A stretch of 15,894 bases of DNA, from positions 1 to 15,894 of the forward strand of contig JASHUH010000607.1 in the NCBI GenBank assembly GCA_030040115.1, in the 5' to 3' direction. Every line of letters begins with the position of its first letter. Positions within the stretch are counted from its first letter, which is position 1. This document shows, in pieces, positions 7,668 through 15,318 of the stretch. The notes beneath the pieces were generated by a model that was not told the origin of the DNA, searched no databases, and saw nothing but the letters and a program-made list of their open reading frames with translations. Origin of the DNA: Acidobacteriaceae bacterium. GTDB lineage: Bacteria > Acidobacteriota > Terriglobia > Terriglobales > Acidobacteriaceae. The position numbers and the translations under genes are program-made.

Positions 7668-8655
7668 TCACAGAACATTGTAGGTTCCAAAAACATTGTT
7701 TTCGATGGCCTCGAACACATGCGTCTCCATGAGCGGAACATGCTTGTATGCCGCAGCATGGTAAACCGCACTAGGGTGGCGCCGGCGCAAAACGTCCTCA
7801 AAGCGCCTCCGGTCCTGGATATTACCAATCTCCGCTAAGAATGGGACGTTCGGAAATTTCTGACGTATTTCGCGGTCGATTGCGAAGAGCGGCGACTCGG
7901 CGATCTCGTAACCAACGATGGCGGCGGGCTGAAACGGGGCGATCTGGCGGCAGAGTTCGGAGCCAATGGAGTCAGCCGCGCCGGTCATCAGCACAACCTT
8001 GCCTTCGATAGTCCTCCGGATAGGCTCTTCATCGAGATGAATGGGCGTGCGCCCGAGGATATCCTCGACAGCCACCTCGCGCATCTGCCCGGCGAGACTG
8101 CTGCCCTCAATGACGTCGCCCAGGCCGGAGGGCAGTTTTGCATTTCACCCGGGCAGCGTAACACTGCTCGAGAATACGCGTCATTTGCGCGCCCGTGGCC
8201 GAGGGAGCGGCAATAAGAATGACCTCGATGTAGTGTTTTCTGACCACGCGCCGGACATCTTCGCCGCTACCCAGCACCGGGACGCCAGCCACGCATCGGC
8301 CCTTTTTCTTTGGATTATCATCGAGGAATCCCGAGACGCGGTAAGCAAGCCGAGGGCTGTTCTGAATCTCGTGAAGAAGCGTAACACCTGCATCTCCTGC
8401 ACCGTAAATAACCGCATGCATGGCTGGGGCGCCGTAGCTGCGAATCCCGGCGCAAGCGTCGTAAGTAATGCGAGTGGCGCCCCGTAGACCGCTTGTCGCC
8501 ATCAAGCAGAGGATCAGATCGAGAACAAAGACAGGACGCGGGAACCCAGCCGGTGAAATGTATTCGATGAGGATACAACCGATGAAAGAACCGCTGAGAT
8601 TACCGATAGAGAGGCGGACGAGATCGGACTTCGAAACGTATCGCCACATTCCTCG
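7668..8655 (-). pseudogene. broken CapD/FlaA1-like nucleoside-diphosphate-sugar epimerase/dehydratase
   Basis: Two adjacent minus-strand frames together match the middle of membrane polysaccharide-biosynthesis proteins of the CapD/FlaA1/PglF type. The upstream piece (8107-8655) has GMWRYVSKSDLVRL, two hydrophobic helices, then the CoA-binding-like domain VIYGAGDAGVTLL. Near 8140 the frame breaks. The next frame continues LGDVIEGSSLAGQMREVAVEDILGR and the epimerase part with HAAAYKHVPLME, stopping at TGA 7668-7670 after NNVFGTYNV. The N-terminal membrane helices and the C-terminal half of the epimerase domain are missing. The NAD-binding glycine motif reads TGAADSIG instead of the usual TGxGGSIG, a further sign of decay. 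A sequencing error could explain the frameshift but not the missing ends. The same frame stays open past the TGA to TAA at 7467-7469 with unrelated-looking sequence. The 268 bp between this remnant and the lacI stop (8656-8923) show nothing recognisable. Confidence 0.8.
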
Positions 8656-8923
8656 ATCCGCAAACTGCGCCCAATTCTGGCTCGTAATCGACGGTGATCG
8701 TGCCAGCAGCTTCTGATGAATTCCGCGCCAAGGGAGACCGCGGCAAAAACTCCAATTCCGGCGAATCGACTCTCACCGCGAGCGGCCTGCCTTCACGTAC
8801 TCTCCCCTGGAAGGCGGCCAGAACTGAGCCGGCATTGCCCCGAGGCGCCGCATCCAAATCCCGATTGGCTGGTGCAAATCTGGCGTACGCCGCCGCGGCA
8901 GCAATTTCCTCGAACGATGCAAG

Positions 8924-10018
8924 TCAGTTCCTGGCTGGGCCGGTGGATTCTCGTACAACCAGCTTGGGCTCCACGATGATCTCATCGCGAGGCATAACGG
9001 TGTTGTGGATGCGATTCAGCAGGCTCTGGGTCGCGATTCTACCAATTTCCTCAAGCGGCTGATTTATTGTCGTCAGGCGTGGAAGGGTGAATGCCGCAGC
9101 CTTAATGTCATCAAAACCGATGACGGAAACGTCTTCCGGGACGCGCAGGTTGCAATCCTTCAGTGCGCGGATAGCTCCAATCGCAGAAATATCGTTGAAA
9201 GCCACAATTGCCGTGAAAGGCTCTTTGGTTGCGAGCAGTTGTTGCACGGGCAGATAGCCGAGTTCGGGCGAAGTCATATCCCGATCGAGGCTCACCACGA
9301 GTTGCGCCTTGATTTCCAGTCCCAGTCGCTCGGCCACTGCAACTAAGCGCGTCCAGCGCTCATCTGAGTCCGAACTGAAGGGTTGTCCGCGCATGAAGGC
9401 GATCTTGCGATGACCCAGCGAGAAAAGGTGCCCCAGCGCCAATTCCGCGGCGCGCGTGTGGTCGAGAAGCACATTGGTTACGCCCTCGATGTGCCGGTGG
9501 CCAGCGACGACTACCACCGGGATGGAGACAGGATGTTCCAGCCGAGTATCGATCGCGATGAGCCCCTGCGCTCCGCGTCCCACCAGCATCCGCGTGTAGT
9601 CTTCAACTAGATTCTGTTTGTGCCGGTGATGCGCCGTGAAATAAAAATACCCGGACTGAATCAACTGATCGCCGATGCCGCTCATGATTTGCGTATGGTA
9701 TCCGCTATCCAGTTCGGGCACTAAAATTCCGATTGTCAGCGTTCGTCGGCTGCGTAGCGAGCGCGCCAGCAGATTCGGCTGGTAATTCATCGCTTTGGCG
9801 GCAGCCTTAATGCGATCGCGGGTCGCCTGGGGAATCGACCGCCCCGGCACCTCATTGAGAACAACCGAGACGGTCGCAGGATGCAGCCTCAGATGTGCGG
9901 CGAGTTGCTTCAGGCTCGCCGTCTGGTGAGCCCGCGGCCTCACGAGGTCTTTTGCCTTATTTTCGCTGATGGGATCTTTCATCGCACTGCTTAAATCATA
10001 AAGCAATCGTTTTTTCAT
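8924..10018 (-). CDS. LacI-family transcriptional regulator
   Basis: This 364-residue protein has a helix-turn-helix at about residues 35-55 ([21 protein letters not shown]) and a hinge helix [11 protein letters not shown] (78-88). The periplasmic-binding-protein-like sugar-sensing domain runs from [14 protein letters not shown] to the C-terminus, with VIGFDDI and [12 protein letters not shown] as typical late motifs. The N-terminus is about 30 residues longer than usual before the HTH. ATG at 10016-10018 is used here, but the second Met (9980-9982) is possible; neither has a clear Shine-Dalgarno. It is divergent from a GH10 xylanase-type gene, with a perfect LacI-type palindrome at 10405-10414 between them. 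It therefore most likely represses that gene and responds to a xylan-derived sugar. The family and fold are clear; the ligand is inferred from context. Confidence 0.95.
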   Translation of the reverse strand: MKKRLLYDLSSAMKDPISENKAKDLVRPRAHQTASLKQLAAHLRLHPATVSVVLNEVPGRSIPQATRDRIKAAAKAMNYQPNLLARSLRSRRTLTIGILVPELDSGYHTQIMSGIGDQLIQSGYFYFTAHHRHKQNLVEDYTRMLVGRGAQGLIAIDTRLEHPVSIPVVVVAGHRHIEGVTNVLLDHTRAAELALGHLFSLGHRKIAFMRGQPFSSDSDERWTRLVAVAERLGLEIKAQLVVSLDRDMTSPELGYLPVQQLLATKEPFTAIVAFNDISAIGAIRALKDCNLRVPEDVSVIGFDDIKAAAFTLPRLTTINQPLEEIGRIATQSLLNRIHNTVMPRDEIIVEPKLVVRESTGPARN

Positions 10019-10335
10019 CTTTGGACGAGCCTAAACGCACCTGATTTCGTTTGAGGACCAGAATTGACGTCTCGAACCTGCGGAACAAGGCGATCTGGGC
10101 GCGATAACCATCGGAAATCTCTCCAAAAGGGAAGTACTCGATCACCTGAAGGCGCGACAGGCCAGGTTCGGCGTCATCACGAATCGCCTCGCCAGCTTCC
10201 AGACGCAGAGCTTCAACTTCTTTTGGATTCCCCCTTCTCCAGAGTCGGAAAAAACCAATGTCACGGAAAAGTTACCGCAACAACAAGAGAAATTGAGGGC
10301 TCACCTTAATCAATCGAACCCTTATCTGCAAAGAC

Positions 10336-10364
10336 TTGACAGCCCGTTGGTCGTGTGTTTTAAT
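10336..10364 (+). promoter_or_regulatory. near-consensus sigma70 promoter (P1) upstream of the GH10 gene
   Basis: A perfect -35 TTGACA (10336-10341), a 17-bp spacer and -10 TTTAAT (10359-10364, 5 of 6 bases) form the best promoter in the window. The expected start is near 10371, giving a leader of about 435 nt before the GH10 ATG. The LacI-type palindrome lies about 35 nt downstream of the start, a position suited to blocking RNA polymerase. Confidence 0.65.
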
Positions 10365-10404
10365 AACTCCAAAATTCCAATCAATAAGTCAGATGCCATT
10401 GAAA

Positions 10405-10414
10405 CAAACGTTTG
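10405..10414. promoter_or_regulatory. LacI-type operator, perfect palindrome
   Basis: CAAACGTTTG is a perfect 10-bp palindrome with the central CG step and flanking AAA/TTT characteristic of LacI-family operators. It lies between a divergent lacI-family gene and a GH10 gene and immediately downstream of promoter P1. The adjacent regulator is the obvious binding protein; binding is inferred. Confidence 0.65.
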
Positions 10415-10437
10415 CTCCGTGACTCTGACGCATTGAG

Positions 10438-10805
10438 GCGGTGGGCCGTAATGTGACCGGCGTCGCCGGAGCGAGAGGTGATCTGTCCCTGCGTTTTTCG
10501 ACGCGGGGCGCTTTAGAAAGTAAACGCACGCTGGTTTAGGGTTGCGCGCTCGAAGCGGCGCTTGCGTGTGGTGACTGCCGACAGATAGCGCGATTTGTCA
10601 GGGGTTGCCAAGCTTGCTGGATCGCGACTTCACGGCGACTTCGCCCAAATGGCGTGAACCGGCGAGCCGATGCTTTTTGCCAGTGAGGAACGCCGGCCTT
10701 TTAATACAGTCCCGCTAAGGAATAGGCATTACCCGGGCAAGGCCAGAATGCGTTTGCGGGAACTTGGCAATCTCAATTCCATAGAACGAGGAGGGCATTT
10801 CTGAG
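10438..10805 (+). other. untranslated leader and proximal promoter region of the GH10 gene
   Basis: No gene is visible in this stretch. It carries the second promoter at 10677-10705 and ends with a good Shine-Dalgarno AGGAGGG (10789-10795), 10 nt before the GH10 ATG. No known riboswitch or attenuator could be recognised by eye. Confidence 0.5.
10677..10705 (+). promoter_or_regulatory. second sigma70-like promoter (P2) close to the GH10 gene
   Basis: TTGCCA (10677-10682) is followed by a 17-bp spacer and TTTAAT (10700-10705). The spacing and -10 sequence are identical to P1, with one difference in the -35. Initiation near 10712 would give a leader of about 95 nt. It has no LacI-type palindrome of its own, so it could give basal expression. 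Confidence 0.45.
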
Positions 10806-12482
10806 ATGGACTGCAATCGTCGGGAATTCATTGCTCTAGCGGGCGCGGCATGTTCTCTTCCTGCTGTTTCGCCTGTTTTCGCCGAGATCTCAGGCGAAGT
10901 CCAATGTCTGGTGTACGATGCGAAGGGCCAACCCCTGCCACCCTCGGCATTGGCGGTGTACGGAGTCGACCGGTTTCACCTTTGCGACCTGCTGATGCGA
11001 CCGTTTACGACGCCTGATGTGGTCGAGACGACCGGGACCGTGCGCTTTACCCCGCCCACGGATCGGCCCTTTCGAATCGCGATGCCGCTTGAGGTTCCAG
11101 GTTTCGGCACCGTCTTCTCCTATGCCGACGATGGCGGACGCGGATGGACTGCTCGCTCACTTGCGCAAACTTCGCCGCTGGTGCTGAATTATGCCTTCGC
11201 CAAAGATCGTATGGCCACCGTGCAGCGGGTGGCCGCGGACTGTAAGCAATTGGGTGTTGTCATATCGCCAGCGACGCAGCGCCGCATCGACTCTGCGCAA
11301 GCTGCTCTCGATCGCGCCGAAAAGGCTGGGGCCGATCGCACTGCCCTGGTCCTGGCATCGATGGAGTCCTTCCGCGATTCGCTTTATGCCGGCGAAATGC
11401 TGGTTCATGCCCGCGCTGAGCACGCAATCGCCAACCAGCCCACGCGGCCCGGGTTCCTATTCGGCTGCAACGGTTTCGGGCTGGCGTCTGGCTCTCCTAC
11501 AATTCGTCAACTGTTCCAGGCGTTGTTTAACTACACAACCATTCCCATTTATGAAGGATGGGTCGAAAAGGTGAAGGGACACCCGGATTACTCGTTCTTC
11601 GAGGGAGCTCTTGACACCCTCGTTGGCGCCCAAATCATTCCCAAGGGGCATCCCGCGATTTGGCTCGAACCGGAGAATACACCGGAATGGCTTCAGAACA
11701 TTTCCTATGAGGAGACCAAAAAGTACTGCCTGCAGCATGTGCAACAAGCGATTTCACGCTATCGCCACCGCGTTCATATTTGGGACGTGGTGAATGAGAT
11801 GGAGGTGCAGCCGGAGACTGGCCGGGGCATGGCCGGTTTCACGTGCGAGCAAAATGTAGATCTCACAGTTTCAGCTCTGGAAACTGCTCATGCCGCCGAT
11901 CCTACATGCTGGCGTTGCGTCAATGTCACCGGCACGTGGGCGGACTATTACATGAACCGGCGTCCCGCCGCATGGCAGCAAAGTCCCTACAACTACCTCG
12001 CCATGCTGCGCGACGCCAACGCCGCGTACGATGTTATCGGTCTGCAGTACTACCACTCCGGCCGCGACATGCTGGAATGGGAACGCGACCTCGAGACATT
12101 CAATCATTTTGATCACAAAATCCACGTTACAGAGATAGGCTTCCCGTCCTCCCTGGCTCCCTCGCCGGATCAGGACAAGTACGCAAATTGGGGCGGGGGA
12201 TTAGGCGGCGAGGCCATGACTTGGCACAACGAATTCAACGAAACAACCCAGGCTGACTGGATCGAGCAGCTCTACACGATCGCCTACAGCAAGCCATGGG
12301 TAGAGGCGATTACTTATTGGGACTTTAATGGTCGCGGTCATGATGGTTTCATCCGAGACTGTGGAGACCATCAGCAGCCCAAGGAGAGTTACCATCGGCT
12401 CCTCGCCCTTCGCGCCAAATGGCTGAATACCGGCATGGCTACACCGGAAGATACTGGCACAGCGCTTCCTTCAACGACGTAA
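10806..12482 (+). CDS. Tat-exported GH10-type endo-1,4-beta-xylanase
   Basis: This is a 558-residue protein. The N-terminus NRREFIALAG followed by a hydrophobic stretch to PVFA (about residue 26) is a twin-arginine signal, so the folded enzyme is exported. Residues 30-130 are a beta-rich region with no family I recognise. Residues about 135-545 contain the glycoside hydrolase family 10 barrel signatures. These are HIWDVVNE with acid/base E331, IGLQYY (411-416), HVTEIGFPS with nucleophile E443, and late strand ITYWDFNG. The family hydrolyses internal beta-1,4 bonds of xylan with retention. AGGAGGG lies 10 nt before the ATG. It is preceded by two promoters and a LacI-type operator and diverges from lacI, suggesting induction by xylan breakdown products. 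The barrel is more divergent than a textbook xylanase (VTEIGF instead of ITELD), so another beta-glycan substrate is possible. Confidence 0.88.
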   Translation: MDCNRREFIALAGAACSLPAVSPVFAEISGEVQCLVYDAKGQPLPPSALAVYGVDRFHLCDLLMRPFTTPDVVETTGTVRFTPPTDRPFRIAMPLEVPGFGTVFSYADDGGRGWTARSLAQTSPLVLNYAFAKDRMATVQRVAADCKQLGVVISPATQRRIDSAQAALDRAEKAGADRTALVLASMESFRDSLYAGEMLVHARAEHAIANQPTRPGFLFGCNGFGLASGSPTIRQLFQALFNYTTIPIYEGWVEKVKGHPDYSFFEGALDTLVGAQIIPKGHPAIWLEPENTPEWLQNISYEETKKYCLQHVQQAISRYRHRVHIWDVVNEMEVQPETGRGMAGFTCEQNVDLTVSALETAHAADPTCWRCVNVTGTWADYYMNRRPAAWQQSPYNYLAMLRDANAAYDVIGLQYYHSGRDMLEWERDLETFNHFDHKIHVTEIGFPSSLAPSPDQDKYANWGGGLGGEAMTWHNEFNETTQADWIEQLYTIAYSKPWVEAITYWDFNGRGHDGFIRDCGDHQQPKESYHRLLALRAKWLNTGMATPEDTGTALPSTT

Positions 12483-12541
12483 AACGAGGCGCTGTTCAAA
12501 TTTTTTGTTCAGAGGGGTGTCCTGAAATGCTCTGACTGCCG

Positions 12542-12608
12542 TTGACCTGTCCATCGTGAATTTGTCCAATTAGGAATATGGTTCGGATGAAGGAAAGGGA
12601 CAGGTCAA
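12542..12608. repeat. 11-bp perfect inverted repeat around a 45-nt loop
   Basis: TTGACCTGTCC (12542-12552) and its exact complement GGACAGGTCAA (12598-12608) flank 45 bp in the short convergent gap after the GH10 gene. It could be a large stem-loop ending transcription from both sides, a palindromic repeat, or the end of a lost mobile element. There is no T-run to make a standard terminator. Confidence 0.5.
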
Positions 12609-12660
12609 GGCTTCTCCACAGTCTTTGGACATCCGAGGAAAACCAGATCGCAAGAATGTT

Positions 12661-13158
12661 TCAGCTCACGTGACCCACATAGTCGGGACCATTGACCTGC
12701 ACCACGAATCCATCGGGATCGCGGAATTTGAAGGACTCCGACGACCGCTCGTCCTGGATCTCCAGATTGCGTTTGCGGAGCGCCGCACGAATCTGGTCGG
12801 CGTTAAAGTGAGCGATGCCGAAGTCATAGTGATCGAGATGCGCGGGCTCGCCGTTGCCCTGTTCGATGCCGAAGAACGATTTGCCCACTCCGAGAATGTG
12901 AACCGTCGGCGCGTGTTGCCGCAGCGGCATCTGAAAAAACTCCTGGTAAAAACGCGAGGTCTTCTGAAGATCAGGAACGCGCACGGTGACGTGGTTTAAC
13001 GTGATGGCGGGAAAGCTCTGAGGGGCAGCGTCTTCCGCGCGCGAAAGCGGGGAAACAAGCACTCCCGCAGTAATGGCTGCCAAAGAAACAGCAACTTGGC
13101 GCCGGCTAATTTGGCCTTTTTCGAAGTCGTAAAGAAGGGTCTCGATTTGGCTGATCAT
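12661..13158 (-). CDS. Tat-signal VOC (glyoxalase/bleomycin-resistance-like) protein
   Basis: This 165-residue protein starts at ATG 13156-13158, with AAGGAG 6 nt upstream. The frame is open for another 123 codons upstream, but that part does not look like protein. Residues 17-41 (ISRRQVAVSLAAITAGVL to SRA) form a twin-arginine-type signal, so an exported location is likely. Residues 50-158 are one vicinal-oxygen-chelate module: LNHVTVRVPDLQKTSRFYQEFF with metal-ligand candidate H56, then HLDHYDFGI (H107, H110), and the closing FRDPDGFVVQVNG. The closing strand has Gln154 where VOC enzymes usually carry the metal-binding Glu, so the metal site may be altered. The substrate cannot be deduced. 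It converges on the GH10 gene. Confidence 0.82.
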   Translation of the reverse strand: MISQIETLLYDFEKGQISRRQVAVSLAAITAGVLVSPLSRAEDAAPQSFPAITLNHVTVRVPDLQKTSRFYQEFFQMPLRQHAPTVHILGVGKSFFGIEQGNGEPAHLDHYDFGIAHFNADQIRAALRKRNLEIQDERSSESFKFRDPDGFVVQVNGPDYVGHVS

Positions 13159-13557
13159 GGATCTCTCCTTGTGCGAATGGGTGGAAGGTTCACGATGGAG
13201 GCTTGCCCGGATGGGAACAAGGCAAACTCCAGCTGCGGATGAACGCGTTCGATCTCTTCGACATCCAAGCTTACATGATCCCAAGAGCACCATCGTAACT
13301 CTGGTGCGGGTCAAATCACGGGAACTACGATCAAGGGTCGATACGTTCAGCTCACCGGTCGAATCTTGTTCTGAGATGCAGAAGGCGGGTTCTTCCCTGG
13401 CAAACGCAAGGGCGGTGGTTTCAAATCCCCGCCTGAATGGAATGGACCCAGGAAGCGCAGCAGTCGCTGAAACGCAATTGAAAACGATTCTTCCAACGAT
13501 GTGGCTCTCTACGTGGTAAACACGCACCAGAAACTTCCCTTGAGGATCTTCCGGGAT
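13159..13557. other. intergenic region upstream of the VOC gene
   Basis: No gene is supported here. A minus-strand frame open in phase with the VOC gene lacks protein-like composition and a ribosome site. The only structure seen is a perfect 10-bp palindrome GAACGCGTTC (13241-13250), about 85 bp before the VOC start, which might be a regulator site. No good promoter was found by eye. Confidence 0.45.
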
Positions 13558-15318
13558 CTACCAGCGCGCGAGTGGAACCACTTCTGCCTCCGCCGGCGCG
13601 AGGGACATCAGAACCGCCAGGCGGATTTCAGCCCTCACATCCTGAACGGTTGCGATCAACTGACGAAAGCCGGGATTCGGCTGCTCCGATGGGCCGGCAA
13701 AAGTCGGCGCTACCTGAAAAACTGCGTTTGCCGGCGCAAGAATCCGCGCCTGCAACGTTCTGCCTTCTTTGGTGAGAACGGCTGTGTCGCCCCGGAGGGC
13801 GATCTCCGCATCAGTGGTGAGCTGCCAGCGGAGCTCGTGCTGCTTTGCTTCCGGCGACCAGGCGACTTCATCCTGAATGAGGACTCCGGTCTCGGGGGAC
13901 AACCGGATGCCACGGCGCACTGCGCTGGCATCGTCGGAATAGGCCGCTCCAAGATCGAGAACGACCGATAGCGACTGCCCGTGGAAGCTGGCCTGCGCAA
14001 TCGTGGTTTGGCCCAGGGGATTCTGCAAATGGCCGTTCAATGTGAGTGTGCTATGGGAGCGGTTATTAAGCCGGTAGTACTTCCAGCGGCCGCCGTCGCG
14101 TCCCGAATCCCAATAGCCGGGCAGGTCGTAATCGTCTGGACCGAAATCGCTGGACCAGCGCACGCCCGCTGCATCGAGAACGAAGGCGCCGAGATCGAGA
14201 TGCGCGTGATCGGCTTGTCCCGACCCGGCTTTCGCGCCCACAAAAAACGCCTGCGGATCGTTCCAGGCGGTCCGCATACACACGATCTCTGCGCGTCTGA
14301 AGGCGATGCCGCGCGGAAGTTCGATCTGCTGCATCGGCTGCTCCTGATACCAGATGAGATCGAAGGCGTGAATGCGACCAGGATGCTCCTGGATCCTGCG
14401 ATGATTTTCGACGACGCACGCGGGCAGCCGATAGCGCTGGCCAAGCCAGAAGAGAGACGCCTGCGGCAGAGCTCTCACGTCTGCATCGGCAAAGTTAAAG
14501 TAGAGCCGGCTGGGCCCGAGGCAATGGAGGGGGAAAACACCTGCCCGGTCGAAACCGGGGCGCTCTGCCAATCCAAAGTTATGGCCAAGCGAGGTCTCCA
14601 GAGCGTCGATAGTCAAAGCGCTGTACCAAGCACTGTACTCCCAGTAGTGCGGACCGCCTTCCCACGCGCCATCGGGTGCGAAGTGATCGAGAGCAATGGA
14701 GAGGTTTTGGATAGCCTGCGCGAGGATACGCGAGGCCAGCTCCGGCAGCGCATCGGCGACAGCGAGCGCGCCGATGGCCAATCCTCCATTGCATACCAGG
14801 TTCCAGTTGTGCGGGACGCGCACCCACCATTCAGGCTTCTCCTGAGCTTCGAGGCCCGGGGCGAGGCCTTTTTGTACGAGAGTTTCCTCGAAAGCGCCGC
14901 GCTCGACTTGCGAAAGCGTGTCATACAGCCAGTCGATTCCGATAGCGAAGGCGGTGCAAAGCTCTGCGGTGTCGAGAAAATGGCTGGGATTCCAGTGAGG
15001 GTATCCGCCGACGGCGAAAAGTTCCTGCTTGGCGCACTCTGCATACTTGGGATTCTGGACCAACCGATAAGCCAGCGAGAGAGTGGCTACGCGCGCGAAC
15101 ACCTGCTGGGCGCGTTCAAGCATGCGCGGGCCGACGATGCGAAACTCGGTGGCGGGCTCATTGAGCAGGGCATCGGCCTGACGAAAAAGACGCCTCTTCA
15201 GGCTCTCGAGCACAGGGTCATTCTGCAGGCCGGACTGCAATCTGTGAAGACGGTTCGGGTCAAGAAACAGCCGCGGGTGGGTCGCTGCCCGTGGTGGCAG
15301 TGAAATGCGATCATGCAT
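13558..15318 (-). CDS. heparinase II/III-family protein (polysaccharide lyase-like)
   Basis: This 586-residue protein has an alpha/alpha-toroid N-terminal half and a beta-sandwich C-terminal half typical of heparinase II/III-type lyases. Visible markers are HPRLFLDPNRL (15-24), PHNWNLVCNGGLAIG (169-183), GGPHYWEYSAWY (221-232), the heparinase II/III core GSGQADHAHLDLGAF (365-379) and NNRSHSTLTLNG (418-429). The family cleaves uronic-acid-containing glycans by beta-elimination, using Tyr/His and Asn residues of the kind seen in these blocks. No signal peptide is present, so this copy is predicted to be cytoplasmic, acting on imported oligosaccharides. The start at 15318 overlaps the end of the aldo/keto reductase by 8 bp, so the two are probably translated together. 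The true substrate could be alginate-, heparin- or pectin-like, or unknown. Confidence 0.88.
   Translation of the reverse strand: MHDRISLPPRAATHPRLFLDPNRLHRLQSGLQNDPVLESLKRRLFRQADALLNEPATEFRIVGPRMLERAQQVFARVATLSLAYRLVQNPKYAECAKQELFAVGGYPHWNPSHFLDTAELCTAFAIGIDWLYDTLSQVERGAFEETLVQKGLAPGLEAQEKPEWWVRVPHNWNLVCNGGLAIGALAVADALPELASRILAQAIQNLSIALDHFAPDGAWEGGPHYWEYSAWYSALTIDALETSLGHNFGLAERPGFDRAGVFPLHCLGPSRLYFNFADADVRALPQASLFWLGQRYRLPACVVENHRRIQEHPGRIHAFDLIWYQEQPMQQIELPRGIAFRRAEIVCMRTAWNDPQAFFVGAKAGSGQADHAHLDLGAFVLDAAGVRWSSDFGPDDYDLPGYWDSGRDGGRWKYYRLNNRSHSTLTLNGHLQNPLGQTTIAQASFHGQSLSVVLDLGAAYSDDASAVRRGIRLSPETGVLIQDEVAWSPEAKQHELRWQLTTDAEIALRGDTAVLTKEGRTLQARILAPANAVFQVAPTFAGPSEQPNPGFRQLIATVQDVRAEIRLAVLMSLAPAEAEVVPLARW

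Larger units (their letters stand above)
10068..10437 (+). other. start-less open frame with coding-like codon use, possible gene remnant
   Basis: From just after a TGA (10065-10067) to TGA 10435-10437 the plus frame is open for 122 codons. The first roughly 45 codons favour G/C in the third position (about three quarters by eye), and the predicted peptide looks protein-like (GAITIGNLSKREVLDHLK, RQARFGVITNRLASF). There is no ATG or ribosome site at its beginning, and the main promoter of the xylanase gene lies inside its 3' part. It may be a decayed gene end left between lacI and the xylanase. I do not recognise the family, and a chance open frame is possible. Confidence 0.28.

Noticed and set aside
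10064..10309. 81-codon plus-strand frame upstream of the GH10 gene
   Set aside because: Its codon use is poor compared with the overlapping frame starting at 10068; it looks like a shadow of that frame.
12489..12516. Possible terminator with an ATTTTTT run after the GH10 gene
   Set aside because: The repeated TGTTCA copies flanking the run are in direct, not inverted, orientation, so they do not form a stem.
13159..13527. 123-residue N-terminal extension of the VOC protein
   Set aside because: The extension has no protein-like pattern, while the internal ATG has a strong ribosome site and begins a twin-arginine signal.
13981..15303. 440-codon plus-strand open frame opposite the heparinase-like gene
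   Set aside because: It lies fully antisense to a gene with clear family motifs, has no domain pattern of its own, and is of the kind GC-rich codon use produces.
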